Below, piece by piece: positions 32,908-40,660 of a DNA stretch of 64,000 nt (position 1 is the stretch's first letter; every line of letters begins with the position of its first letter). The stretch spans positions 62,001-126,000 of the forward strand of contig JAJDXE010000005.1 of the NCBI GenBank assembly GCA_022825265.1, in the 5' to 3' direction. The DNA comes from Dehalococcoidia bacterium (GTDB lineage: Bacteria > Chloroflexota > Dehalococcoidia > Bin125). The translations under genes and the position numbers were made by a program. The notes beneath the pieces are model-generated. The model was not told the origin of the DNA, made no database searches, and saw only the letters and a list, made by a program, of their open reading frames with translations.

Positions 32908-34092
32908 ATGGCACAGGAACGATTGGCGGCGATCGCCGGCATCCACGAATACCCCTTGCGAGTCGCCCCCGGCGTCTCCTCCATGCAGATCAAAGCCGAT
33001 TCGATGAAGCGCGCGCTCGACGACGCCGGCCTCGACTGGGGCGACGTCGACGGACTCTACGACGCGCTCGACGGCGAAGGCGGCGGCGGGCTCGGTCTCG
33101 CTGCTTACCTCGGGATCAAGCCTCGATTGCTCGACACGACCCAGGTCGGCGGCTCTTCCTACGAGTTCCACGCCTCCCACGCGCTGCGAGACATCGCCGC
33201 CGGACGCTGCAACGTCGCCGTCACCACCTACGGCTCGACCGCCGCCTCGATGCGCGTGCCGATCGGCACCGGCGGCATGGGTCGCGGCGGCGCCTCCTGG
33301 CAGCAGAACATGGAAGCCCCCTACGGCGGGACCCTGATCAGCAACTACGCGATGGTCGCCCATCGGCACATGTACGAATACGGCACCACGACCGAACAGC
33401 TCGCCCAGATCTCCGTCGCAACGCGTAAACACGCGATGCGCAACCCCGAAGCGGTCAAGGCGATGACCGACCTGCAGTTCGTCAAGGTCGACGAGATCAC
33501 CGTCGAGGATGTCCTCGAATCGCGAATCATCGCCGACCCGCTGCACCTGCTCGAGTGCTGCATGATCTCCGACGGCGGCGGCGCGGCCGTCTTCGTCTCG
33601 CCCGAGATCGCGCGCGACATCAAGAAGAAGCCAGTCTGGATCATCGGCGCCGGCGAAGCCACCAAGTACCGCGAGAACGACGGCGACATCACGACCTCGG
33701 CCGGAGCCCAGAGCGCGCCCGCCGCATACGGACAGGCCGGCGTCACGCCCGACGAGATCGACATCGCCATGATCTACGACTCGTTCAGCATCACCGTCGC
33801 CGTGATGCTCGAGGACCTCGGCTTCTGCGCCAAGGGCGAGGTCGGCCAGTTCATCGAGGACGGTCACCTCGCCTTCGACCAGCCCGGCCTTACCCTCAAC
33901 ACCGACGGCGGCGGACTCTCCTCCAACCACCCGGGCATGCGCGGACTCTTCCTCCTGCTCGAATCCGTCCGCCAGCTCCGCGGCGAATCCAACAGCCAGG
34001 TCGATGGTGCCAAGCTCGCCGTCGCCCACGGCAACGGCGGACTGCTCGGCGGCACCCACACCGGAGGCACCGTCATCCTCGCCGCCGACTAA
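32908..34092 (+). CDS. SCP2-type thiolase-like protein without nucleophilic Cys
   Basis: The 394 residues start MAQERLAAIAGIHEYP and have the non-canonical thiolase fold (DDAGLDWGDVDGLYDALD; AMIYDSFSITVAVMLEDL; C-terminal AVAHGNGGLLGGTHTG). The position of the active Cys reads QVGGSSYEFHASHA, with no Cys. In characterised relatives such as Ltp2 this type is a retro-aldolase on steroid or acyl-CoA side chains that needs a DUF35 partner, and one is encoded 27 bp downstream. ATG 32908 fits the ribosome site gaaagg. Confidence 0.85.
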   Translation: MAQERLAAIAGIHEYPLRVAPGVSSMQIKADSMKRALDDAGLDWGDVDGLYDALDGEGGGGLGLAAYLGIKPRLLDTTQVGGSSYEFHASHALRDIAAGRCNVAVTTYGSTAASMRVPIGTGGMGRGGASWQQNMEAPYGGTLISNYAMVAHRHMYEYGTTTEQLAQISVATRKHAMRNPEAVKAMTDLQFVKVDEITVEDVLESRIIADPLHLLECCMISDGGGAAVFVSPEIARDIKKKPVWIIGAGEATKYRENDGDITTSAGAQSAPAAYGQAGVTPDEIDIAMIYDSFSITVAVMLEDLGFCAKGEVGQFIEDGHLAFDQPGLTLNTDGGGLSSNHPGMRGLFLLLESVRQLRGESNSQVDGAKLAVAHGNGGLLGGTHTGGTVILAAD

Positions 34093-34119
34093 CCCGCCAA
34101 CTCCGAAAGGCAGACCATC

Positions 34120-34533
34120 ATGGCCAACCGACCACAACCAAGCTTCCCCGAACCCGACACCCAGCACTTCTGGGACGGCTGCAAGGCGGGCGAACTCCGC
34201 TATCAGACCGACTCCGACGGCAACGTCGTCTTCTACCCGCGCGGACACTCGACCGTCACCGGCGACCGCGAACTCTCCTGGAACGTCTCCTCCGGACTCG
34301 GCACCGTCTACACCTATTCGGTCGTCCGGCAGAACCGCATGCCCGGCTTCCAGGAGCTCGGCGCCTACGCCGTCGCCTACATCGACCTCGACGAAGGCTT
34401 CCGCATGATGAGCACCGTTGTCGGAGTCGACAACCCCGTGACCGACATTCACATCGGCCAACGGGTCAAGGTCGAGTTCGAAGAGCAGTCGGGCGAGGAC
34501 GCCTACCCAATCCCCGTCTTCCGCCCAGTTTGA
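34120..34533 (+). CDS. DUF35 OB-fold acyl-CoA-associated protein without zinc cysteines
   Basis: This is a 137-residue partner of the thiolase-like protein. The N-terminal helix (DTQHFWDGCKAGELRYQ) and the OB fold (GLGTVYTYSVVRQNRMPGF, GQRVKVEFEE) match DUF35. The rubredoxin-like zinc finger that should follow the helix lacks its cysteines (TDSDGNVVFYPRG). It likely stabilises or completes the partner's active site. A gaaagg-type ribosome site precedes ATG. Confidence 0.88.
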   Translation: MANRPQPSFPEPDTQHFWDGCKAGELRYQTDSDGNVVFYPRGHSTVTGDRELSWNVSSGLGTVYTYSVVRQNRMPGFQELGAYAVAYIDLDEGFRMMSTVVGVDNPVTDIHIGQRVKVEFEEQSGEDAYPIPVFRPV

Positions 34534-34550
34534 TCGCGTGGTCTCAGACC

Positions 34551-34595
34551 TTCCCCTCTGGGGGAGGTGCCCTGGAGGGGCGGAGGGGGCTCCCC
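34551..34595 (+). repeat. GC-rich palindromic element, intergenic (copy C)
   Basis: ttcccctctgggggaggt starts a first hairpin, and cctggagg and ggcggaggggg arms follow, ending ctcccc. It lies between the DUF35 and ABC transporter genes, 17 bp after the stop, so it could end the upstream transcript. Confidence 0.75.
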
Positions 34596-34660
34596 ACGCC
34601 CGCGTAAACCATTTGTCGCTTCCCCGCACAGACCTTGCCTGAGTCGATACGCTCGCCAAG

Positions 34661-35764
34661 ATGTCCAATCAATCGCCGACCGTCGCCGAACGACTCTGGC
34701 AAGAACTCGCAGCCCCGGCCCCGCAGCACGACCGTGACCAGGGCCTCGCAATCGAGGGGCACAGCCTGGTCAAGCATTTCGGCGAGATCAAGGCCGTCAA
34801 CGGCATCGACCTGCGCGTCCGGCCTGGTCAGGTCTTCGGCTTCCTCGGACAGAACGGCAGCGGCAAGACCACCACCGTGCGCATGCTGACCACCTTGCTG
34901 CGTCCGACCGCCGGCAATGCCCGCGTCGCCGGATTCGATGTCCTCGCTCAGGACCGGCAGGTCCGCCGAGCCATCGGCGTCGCCCTCCAGGAGGCCGGAC
35001 TCGACATCCTCCAGACCGGCCGAGAACTCCTGCGCCTCCAGTCCCGGCTCTACAACGTTCCCCGTGGACAGATCGAAGACCGCGTCGCCCACCTGCTCGA
35101 CGTCGTCGACCTCACCGAGGACGCCGACCGCCGCATCGGCGGCTATTCCGGCGGCATGCAGCGCCGGCTTGACCTCGCCTCCGCCCTCGTCCACTCGCCC
35201 TCGATCATTTTCCTCGACGAACCAACCACCGGCCTCGACCCCGTCTCCCGACAGAACCTCTGGGAGTACATCCAACGGCTCAACCGCGAGGACGGCGTCA
35301 CCTTCTTCCTCACCACCCAGTACCTCGAAGAGGCCGACCAGCTCTGCGACGAGATCGCCATCCTCGACGCTGGTGAGATCGTCCAGCAAGGTACCCCCGA
35401 TCAGCTCAAGGCCACCGTCTCCGCGGACGTCATCTACGTCCAGGTCGAGGGCGACGAGCGAGCCCAGCTCCGAGCCGTCTCCGCGCTGCTGCCCCTGCCC
35501 AACGTCGAGGACGCCAACTGGGACTTCAGCGAAGGCATCGCCGTCTACAGCAAGAGTGGACACGACACCCTCCCCCGGGTCGTCCGCACCCTCGACGAGG
35601 AAGGCCTGCCCTTCAGCAACCTCCGACTCTCCCGAGCCACCCTCGACGACGTCTTCTTCAAGGCCACCGGACATCGCATCGAACCCGGCGACCCATCCGG
35701 CCAAACAGCTGGCCAAACAGCCGGCCAGTCAACCGGACAGCAAACGCAGGGCGGCCCGGCATGA
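34661..35764 (+). CDS. ABC transporter ATP-binding protein, DrrA type
   Basis: The 367 residues have Walker A GQNGSGKTTTVRML, signature YSGGMQRRLDLASAL, Walker B SIIFLDEPTTGLDP and an H-loop (TTQYLEEAD). The C-terminal domain is that of daunorubicin-type exporter ATPases. The last 20 residues are a Gly-Gln-Thr-Ala tandem repeat. Its stop overlaps the permease start by 4 bp (ATGA). It drives an exporter with the next gene; cargo unknown. Confidence 0.92.
   Translation: MSNQSPTVAERLWQELAAPAPQHDRDQGLAIEGHSLVKHFGEIKAVNGIDLRVRPGQVFGFLGQNGSGKTTTVRMLTTLLRPTAGNARVAGFDVLAQDRQVRRAIGVALQEAGLDILQTGRELLRLQSRLYNVPRGQIEDRVAHLLDVVDLTEDADRRIGGYSGGMQRRLDLASALVHSPSIIFLDEPTTGLDPVSRQNLWEYIQRLNREDGVTFFLTTQYLEEADQLCDEIAILDAGEIVQQGTPDQLKATVSADVIYVQVEGDERAQLRAVSALLPLPNVEDANWDFSEGIAVYSKSGHDTLPRVVRTLDEEGLPFSNLRLSRATLDDVFFKATGHRIEPGDPSGQTAGQTAGQSTGQQTQGGPA
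35699..35746 (+). repeat. Four 12-bp tandem repeats encoding GQTA-like units
   Basis: ggccaaacagct, ggccaaacagcc, ggccagtcaacc and ggacagcaaacg follow each other in the 3' end of the ATPase gene. They encode G-Q-T/S-A/T units. Being in multiples of 3, length changes keep the frame. Confidence 0.75.
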
Positions 35765-36651
35765 GCACCGCCCAGGCCCCGACCGAACTCCCATCCTCGG
35801 CCTCACAGGACGCTGGACCGCTGCGAATCCTCACCGACGCCCGCTACCTCGCCATGCGAGCCATCCGCGAGTCCCTGCGTCAGCCCGGCGTCGAGATCAC
35901 CAACATCTTCATCCCTCTCTTCTTCCTTGCCGTCTCCACCGGCGCGATCGCCAACTTCTCCGAGCGCGGCTTCGGCGTCGAAAACTACCTCGCCTTCCAG
36001 CTCCCCGTCGCCGTCCTCCAGGCCGTCGCCGGATCGTCCTCCGCTTCCGGGATCGCCATCGTCCTCGACATGGAGCGCGGATACTTCGACAAGCTGCTCC
36101 TCACGCCCGCCTCGCGCTGGTCCCTGATCATCGGCCGCGTCTGGGCCGACGCCGTCCGCGCCATCTTCTTCGCCTCGATCATGCTGATCGCCGCCCTGGT
36201 CGCCGGCTCCGGTATGGCCACTGGCGTCGGCGGAGCCATCCTCATCCTCATCATCGCCGGACTCTTCGGCGGCGCCTACAGCGGCATCGGCATCTTTATT
36301 GCTATGCGCACCGGCAACGCCCAGGCCGCCCAGGCCGGATTCCTGCTCTTCTTCCCCCTGCTCTTCATGGCTCCCGCCTTCGCTCCGCTCGCCGTCTTCG
36401 ACGACTGGCTCCGCATCATCGCCACCATCAACCCCGTCACCTACATCATGGAAGGCATGCGCGGCCTCGTCATGGAGGGCTACGCCTGGCCAATCACCGA
36501 GGGCGGCCAAATCGTCTTCGGAGAAGACGGCCTGCCCAAGACCAAGGATCCCCCCGCCCTCCACTGGGCCTTCGTCTCCCTCGCCGGCTTCAGCGTCTTC
36601 ACCCTCACCATCGCCTCCCTCGCCCTCCGAGCCCGCACCCGCGCCGACTAA
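35761..36651 (+). CDS. ABC-2 type permease, DrrB type
   Basis: The 296 residues have six hydrophobic segments in the ABC-2 arrangement: an N-terminal amphipathic stretch (LAMRAIRESLRQPG), a first helix (IFIPLFFLAVSTG), RGYFDKLLLTPASRWSLIIG in the cytoplasmic loop, and a final helix near residue 280. It forms the membrane part with the ATPase upstream. The loop between helices 5 and 6 (PITEGGQIVFGEDGLPKTKD) is external or cytoplasmic, not decided. Confidence 0.9.
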   Translation: MSTAQAPTELPSSASQDAGPLRILTDARYLAMRAIRESLRQPGVEITNIFIPLFFLAVSTGAIANFSERGFGVENYLAFQLPVAVLQAVAGSSSASGIAIVLDMERGYFDKLLLTPASRWSLIIGRVWADAVRAIFFASIMLIAALVAGSGMATGVGGAILILIIAGLFGGAYSGIGIFIAMRTGNAQAAQAGFLLFFPLLFMAPAFAPLAVFDDWLRIIATINPVTYIMEGMRGLVMEGYAWPITEGGQIVFGEDGLPKTKDPPALHWAFVSLAGFSVFTLTIASLALRARTRAD

Positions 36652-36689
36652 CCTCCACTCACCAAACCTCCGACAGATCCGCACTCCCT

Positions 36690-36731
36690 TTCCTCCCCCT
36701 CTCAGGGGGAGGTGCCGAAGGCGGAGGGGGT
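36690..36731 (+). repeat. GC-rich palindromic element, intergenic (copy D)
   Basis: tcctccccctctcagggggagg followed by tgccgaaggcggaggggg gives two stems. It lies between the ABC permease stop and the Cu/Zn SOD gene. It has the same orientation as the other copies. Confidence 0.75.
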
Positions 36732-36799
36732 CGACTGCTCGAAACTCCTACTCCGATATCGTACCTTTCGGAGTTCCCCATAGAGAGCAAGAGGTCCCC

Positions 36800-37576
36800 A
36801 TGCTCACACTCTTCAATCCCAGAGCGAAACTGTTCGCCCCCGTAGCCCTCATCGCCACGGCCCTGATCGCCATCACAGCCACCGCCCTGATCACCGCCGG
36901 CGGATCCGACACAACCACGCAGGACGTCCGAATCCTCGCCCGCAACACCACCACCGGCGCGACCGAGGTCGCACTCCAGGTCCGCAACGCCGACCAAACC
37001 TGGGGCGAACGAATTCTCCCCCGAGAGCGATTCCTCGCCGCCGACTCCGAACCCGGCCGCTGGCGATCCAGCACGACAATCCACATCGAATCGGAAGAAA
37101 GTGTCGTCCCCGACGCCGTCGGCGCAACCGCGACCGCCGAGATGCGCGGCCCCGACGGTGATTCCATGGGAACCGTCACCATCATCCAGGGACCGCGCGG
37201 CCTCCTGATCCAGGCGCGCCTGACTGGCGTGCCCGAGGGCTGGCACGGATTCCACATCCACGAAACAGGATCCTGCGAGCCCGACTTCTCGGCCGCCGGA
37301 GGCCACTACGACCCCACCGGCATCGGTCACGGAGTGCTGCACGAGGGCGGACATCACCCCGGCGACACGGTCAACATCTACGCACACTCCGACGGTGTCG
37401 CCAACGCCGACCAGTACACGGTCGACGCCACCCTCGGCGCCGGCACGACGACCCTCTTCGACGCCGACGGCTCCGCCATCATCGTCCACGAAGGCCCCGA
37501 CAGCTACGGCGCAGACCCCGGAGCAGGCGCGCGCATCGCCTGCGGCGTCATCGTCCTCGATCAGCCGGACAGCTAG
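36800..37576 (+). CDS. sodC: Cu/Zn superoxide dismutase-like protein, membrane-anchored or exported
   Basis: The 258 residues begin with an export or anchor segment (FAPVALIATALIAITATALI), then ~90 residues without a known domain. The SOD domain follows: GFHIHETGSCE and AGGHYDP supply Cu/Zn histidines, GVLHEGGHHPGD and IIVHEGPDSYG the rest, and CGVIVL closes the disulphide with the Cys in GSCE. It dismutates superoxide outside the cytoplasmic membrane. It sits 43 bp upstream of sodN. ATG 36800 is the only start consistent with the signal segment. Confidence 0.9.
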   Translation: MLTLFNPRAKLFAPVALIATALIAITATALITAGGSDTTTQDVRILARNTTTGATEVALQVRNADQTWGERILPRERFLAADSEPGRWRSSTTIHIESEESVVPDAVGATATAEMRGPDGDSMGTVTIIQGPRGLLIQARLTGVPEGWHGFHIHETGSCEPDFSAAGGHYDPTGIGHGVLHEGGHHPGDTVNIYAHSDGVANADQYTVDATLGAGTTTLFDADGSAIIVHEGPDSYGADPGAGARIACGVIVLDQPDS

Positions 37577-37619
37577 TACACTCTGTGCGGAACCAACCGC
37601 ACCATTGAAGGAGCACCGC

Positions 37620-38024
37620 ATGTCCTTGTTCGAAACCGCTTCCGCCCACTGCGACCTGCCCTGCGGCGTCTACGACCCCGCCCAGGCCAAGATCGAAGCC
37701 ATGTCCGTCCTCAAGTCGATGGAGAAGTACAACGACTCCGACGACCACGACTTCAAGGCCCGCTGCACCATCGTCAAGGAACAGCGCGCCGAGGAAGTCA
37801 AGCACCACCTCTGGGTCCTCTGGACCGACTTCTTCAAGCCCCACCACCTCGAGGCCGACTCGTCAATCCACGAGCTGATGTGGAACGCCACCAAGGTCGC
37901 CGGCGAAGCCAAGAAGACCAACGACGTCGCCAAGGGCCAGGAACTCATCGACCTGATCGACCAGATCAGCGAAAAGTTCTGGGCCACCGCCGAAGGCCCC
38001 GGCGCCGGCGTCTACGCCCAGTAG
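37620..38024 (+). CDS. sodN: Nickel superoxide dismutase
   Basis: The 134 residues contain the nickel hook HCDLPCGVYDP starting at His10, preceded by a nine-residue leader MSLFETASA that must be removed to free the His amine. Ligands are His1, Cys2 and Cys6 of the mature chain. The four-helix body (AKIEAMSVLKSMEKYN onward) matches the hexameric enzyme. Ribosome site aaggag is 6 nt before ATG. The maturation protease SodX, often adjacent, is not in this window. Confidence 0.96.
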   Translation: MSLFETASAHCDLPCGVYDPAQAKIEAMSVLKSMEKYNDSDDHDFKARCTIVKEQRAEEVKHHLWVLWTDFFKPHHLEADSSIHELMWNATKVAGEAKKTNDVAKGQELIDLIDQISEKFWATAEGPGAGVYAQ

Positions 38025-38050
38025 CCCCCCAAAACCCACAGCAACCCAAA

Positions 38051-38074
38051 GCGGCCCGTCACCCGACGGGCCGC
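38051..38074 (+). terminator. Terminator after sodN
   Basis: gcggcccgtc/gacgggccgc is a perfect 10-bp stem with loop accc, starting 26 bp after the stop and followed by a T/G-rich stretch (ctgctgtgtgttgg). Confidence 0.75.
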
Positions 38075-38120
38075 CTGCTGTGTGTTGGCTGGACAGGCCA
38101 GTCGTCGCTTCCCCAACTCC

Positions 38121-38145
38121 CGTCACTCCCGCGCAGGCGGGAATC
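38121..38145 (+). repeat. Short palindromic repeat cgtcactcccgc type
   Basis: cgtcactcccgcgcaggcgg with gaatc behind it forms a tcccgc/gcggga stem. This type is scattered between genes in many bacterial genomes. It lies between sodN and the convergent unknown gene. Confidence 0.5.
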
Positions 38146-38153
38146 TCGCCCTC

Positions 38154-38801
38154 TCACCGCCGCCAAACCGGCTCGCCAGGCTCACCGCCCCTCCGCGAAT
38201 CGACTGAAATCACAAACCGCCGCATATCCGGGACCGCATAATCCACCGTCAGCTCGACGAGTCCCCGAAAGCCGGAACCCTCCCACCGCTCGGGCAAGCT
38301 CTGAAAAGTCGCCTTCGATCGTTTGGCTGGCCGCCGCCGCGCGTACCCCGAGTTGATGCGGGAAACGGTCACGTCGTCGGCGTACGCATCCAGTAATGCC
38401 TTGGTGTCCACTGTCAGGACATCATGCGTTTGGTTGCCATAGGCACCGAGCATCCCCTGCAGCTTGTCCTCGCAGACCCAGAAGAACACTTTTCGATTGA
38501 GGAACTCGTACCACTGCTCCGGAGCCATATCGATCAAGGCGGATCGCAACGCATTGGGTGGCATAGGCCGCTGATCGCGCACGACAGCCTCGCCGTGGAT
38601 GCGGTGGCTGATCATCTCGCACTCGGCTCGCCATTGCGACTCAAGGGCCTCCCTCCGAGGGCCAGATTTCTCAAACAGATCGAGCAGAGCCGAAGTACTC
38701 AGCAATCCGTGCCGCTGGATGCTCGCCCAACTCCCCGACTCCGCCATGTGATACAGATTCGGGTACAACTCGGCGAACTCATGGATCAACGCTTCACGCA
38801 T
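38154..38801 (-). CDS. Uncharacterised protein, DUF7002-like
   Basis: The 215 residues start MREALIHEFAELYPNLYHMA and contain SWASIQRHGLLSTSALLDLF, a pattern recalling proteins with an ADP-ribosyltransferase-like N-terminus (LYH, then hGLLS). No catalytic Glu could be assigned with confidence, and no family function is known to me. Two Trp-rich stretches (EQWYEFLNRKVFFWVCED) suggest a globular enzyme. It stands next to a toxin-antitoxin pair, so a defence or toxin role is possible but only by association. Confidence 0.55.
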   Translation of the reverse strand: MREALIHEFAELYPNLYHMAESGSWASIQRHGLLSTSALLDLFEKSGPRREALESQWRAECEMISHRIHGEAVVRDQRPMPPNALRSALIDMAPEQWYEFLNRKVFFWVCEDKLQGMLGAYGNQTHDVLTVDTKALLDAYADDVTVSRINSGYARRRPAKRSKATFQSLPERWEGSGFRGLVELTVDYAVPDMRRFVISVDSRRGGEPGEPVWRR

Positions 38802-38899
38802 GTTGTGGCCTCTCAGAGATTGCTGCGTTCACCGTGTTGTTCGCCGATGAGGGCAGTGCAGAGCGAGCCAATCCCCCGGAGGTGCCCCTAACCCGCCTA

Positions 38900-39277
38900 T
38901 CAGCAGTACTCTGCCCCCTCCGACTCAGCCACCCCGGCCGACATCGCCGACGCCCCCGGATAACCGCTCGCCTTGACATCCAGGTGGACGCCCTCGTGAT
39001 CCTGGAGGCAGGCAATCACCTGAAACAGGTTCCGCGCCTGCGGATTGCCGGACGGACCAAACATCCGCATCAGGCCCTTCGGTTGTCTGGCCGTGAGCGA
39101 ACCCAGCTCGTTGAAGCCGATCGTGGCGTTGATGTAGTCGCGGAGCACGAGCTTGCCCGTCTCCACGTCCCCGCTCAACAGGCATTCCACGCCCTCCTGC
39201 AGCAACGCCCGACGAAACTCCGGGTCGCGCTGCGCCCGCGCCCGCACCGTCTCCTTGAAGTCACGAGTCAGTGCCAT
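38900..39277 (-). CDS. Antitoxin/transcriptional regulator, HigA-like partner
   Basis: The 125 residues start MALTRDFKETVRARAQRDPE; GVECLLSGDVETGKLVLRDY and PKGLMRMFGPSGNPQARNLF match the small DNA-binding antitoxins paired with RelE/HigB toxins. The last 25 residues (from about SGYPGAS) are unusual and may be a later addition. It starts 3 bp after the toxin stop; toxin-first order is that of higBA. Confidence 0.75.
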   Translation of the reverse strand: MALTRDFKETVRARAQRDPEFRRALLQEGVECLLSGDVETGKLVLRDYINATIGFNELGSLTARQPKGLMRMFGPSGNPQARNLFQVIACLQDHEGVHLDVKASGYPGASAMSAGVAESEGAEYC

Positions 39278-39280
39278 CGT

Positions 39281-39610
39281 TCACTCCTCTCGTCGCTTGC
39301 GGGCTTTGTAGTCCTCCCACAGCGCCCGTGCGCGCTCAATGTCTCGCTGCTGCCTTCTCTTGGTGCCGCCGCCAAGCAGGATGATCAGTCGCTCGCCGTC
39401 GCGTCCGAGGTAGATCCGGTACCCCGGCCCCGAGTGGATGCGATGCGCCAGCACACCGCCGCCGACGGTCTTGAGGTTGGCTAGGTTGCCCAACTCCATT
39501 CGTGCCAGCGCCGTGTGCATCTTGGCCGCTGCGCCCGCGTCGAGGCCGTCGAACCAACGACCGAAAGGAGATCGTCCTCTCTCGTCGATGTACTCTCTGA
39601 CCTCAATCAC
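39281..39610 (-). CDS. RelE/ParE-superfamily toxin, HigB-like
   Basis: The 109 residues have the fold's marks: SPFGRWFDGLDAGAAAKM, VLAHRIHSGPGYRIYLGRDG and LIILLGGGTKRRQQRDIERA. Basic Lys/Arg near the C-terminus fit mRNA cleavage on the ribosome. It is first in a toxin-antitoxin pair. A palindrome lies 10 bp upstream of its start. Confidence 0.82.
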   Translation of the reverse strand: MIEVREYIDERGRSPFGRWFDGLDAGAAAKMHTALARMELGNLANLKTVGGGVLAHRIHSGPGYRIYLGRDGERLIILLGGGTKRRQQRDIERARALWEDYKARKRREE

Positions 39611-39619
39611 CTTCCCATA

Positions 39620-39635
39620 GTAACGTATCAGTTAC
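39620..39635 (-). promoter_or_regulatory. Palindrome upstream of the HigBA-like pair
   Basis: gtaac-gtatca-gttac is a perfect 5+5 inverted repeat just before the toxin start; tactat on the minus strand (39622-39617) overlaps it and could be a -10 box. This suits autorepression by the antitoxin. Confidence 0.4.
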
Positions 39636-39745
39636 CAAAACTGCACGCTTCCACGCCTCACCCACCATCCCCCAACCGCAAACCCCGACACACCATCCGC
39701 CTCCAAACCGCGCTAACGTTCGACAGAGAACAGGAGTGCGGCAGA

Positions 39746-40558
39746 ATGAACATCTCACCCAGGCGACGCCGGCGCATGCAGCGCGAACACCAGCTCCGAC
39801 AAAACGGACACACCCTCGAGTACATCGCCGACAAGCTCAAGGTCTCTGTCGCCACCGTCCACGACGACCTGCGCCTGCTCGAGACCAACTGGGACGACTT
39901 CGCACGGGCCACCCGTCACGACCTGCTCCTCCAACAGATCACCCGCGTCAACCGCCGCATCAGCCAACTCCTCAACTGGAAACCCCCTGGCCCGGAATCC
40001 AGAATCACCATTGACGAGTTCATTCGCATACAGGCCCTCAACGCCCAGAGCCTCAACGCCGCCAATCGCGAACTCCGCCTGCTCCTCCGCGAACTCCCGC
40101 CCGACGCCCGCCCCGGCAGCGGTGAGGTCATCGAGATCGAACTCGCCGACTACCCCGACCACGAACTCGCCGACCCTGTAGAAACCCGAAAAAACCTGAA
40201 AAAACCTGAAAGCCCACAGCCCGCGATCCCGCAGAAAACACAGCAGATCAGCGCCTCAGAGGTCCCGGAAAAAATTTTCCCCGAAAACCTGAAACCCGGC
40301 GAAGACCTGCCCCGCAACACCGGTCGCAACAAGCCCTGCCCTTGCGGCAGCGGCCGCAAACGCAAACACTGCCACCCCCAACACGAAAAATCTCCCCTGC
40401 TGGGGGAGATGTCACGGAGTGACAGAGGGGGCCTCCCGCCCGACATCGAAGCCGAGGTCCGACGCCTCACCCGCCAATTCGAAGCCGCCGACAGAAACAA
40501 CGACGAGCTTGCCCAGGTCAGGGCACTGGAGAAGCTGGCCGCCCTCCCCGGCAAGTAA
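39746..40558 (+). CDS. HTH and SEC-C zinc-motif protein
   Basis: The 270 residues begin with MNISPRRRRRMQREHQLR, then a HTH (GHTLEYIADKLKVSVATVHD) of the kind found in phage terminase small subunits and sigma-like regulators. A long Pro/Lys-rich linker leads to a SEC-C motif NKPCPCGSGRKRKHCH near residue 200. Residues about 216-231 come from a palindromic element. ATG 39746 is used; the frame extends upstream over the toxin start without family sequence. Function unknown; a nucleic-acid-binding protein is likely. Confidence 0.7.
   Translation: MNISPRRRRRMQREHQLRQNGHTLEYIADKLKVSVATVHDDLRLLETNWDDFARATRHDLLLQQITRVNRRISQLLNWKPPGPESRITIDEFIRIQALNAQSLNAANRELRLLLRELPPDARPGSGEVIEIELADYPDHELADPVETRKNLKKPESPQPAIPQKTQQISASEVPEKIFPENLKPGEDLPRNTGRNKPCPCGSGRKRKHCHPQHEKSPLLGEMSRSDRGGLPPDIEAEVRRLTRQFEAADRNNDELAQVRALEKLAALPGK
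40391..40437 (+). repeat. GC-rich palindromic element in the SEC-C gene (copy E)
   Basis: tctcccctgctgggggagat then gtcacggagtgacagagggg and gcctccc. The second arm holds a perfect gtcac/gtgac stem. It is read as SPLLGEMSRSDRGGLP, in frame, just after the zinc motif. Confidence 0.75.
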
Positions 40559-40583
40559 CAACCCGTTGGCCACGCAAGCAGCC

Positions 40584-40660
40584 TGGTCCCCCCGGGAGGA
40601 CTCGAACCTCCAGCCTACGGATTAGAAGTCCGTCGCTCTGTCCGGTTGAGCTACGGGGGG
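40584..40660 (-). tRNA. tRNA-Arg (TCT)
   Basis: The minus strand gives the acceptor ccccccg/cgggggg, D-arm with gctcaaccgg, anticodon stem acgga-cttctaa-tccgt with TCT anticodon, and T-loop ggttcgagtcc. The 3' CCA is encoded. The 5' end directly abuts the stop codon of the transglycosylase-like gene. Confidence 0.93.

Noticed and set aside
32839..34668. 609-codon minus-strand frame opposite the thiolase and DUF35 genes
   Set aside because: Val/Asp/Gly-rich antisense shadow of two well-supported genes.
34544..35716. 390-codon minus-strand frame opposite the ABC ATPase
   Set aside because: Antisense shadow; Walker motifs are on the plus strand.
34917..36845. 642-codon plus frame overlapping ATPase and permease
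   Set aside because: Ser/Pro/Arg-rich off-frame translation of both genes.
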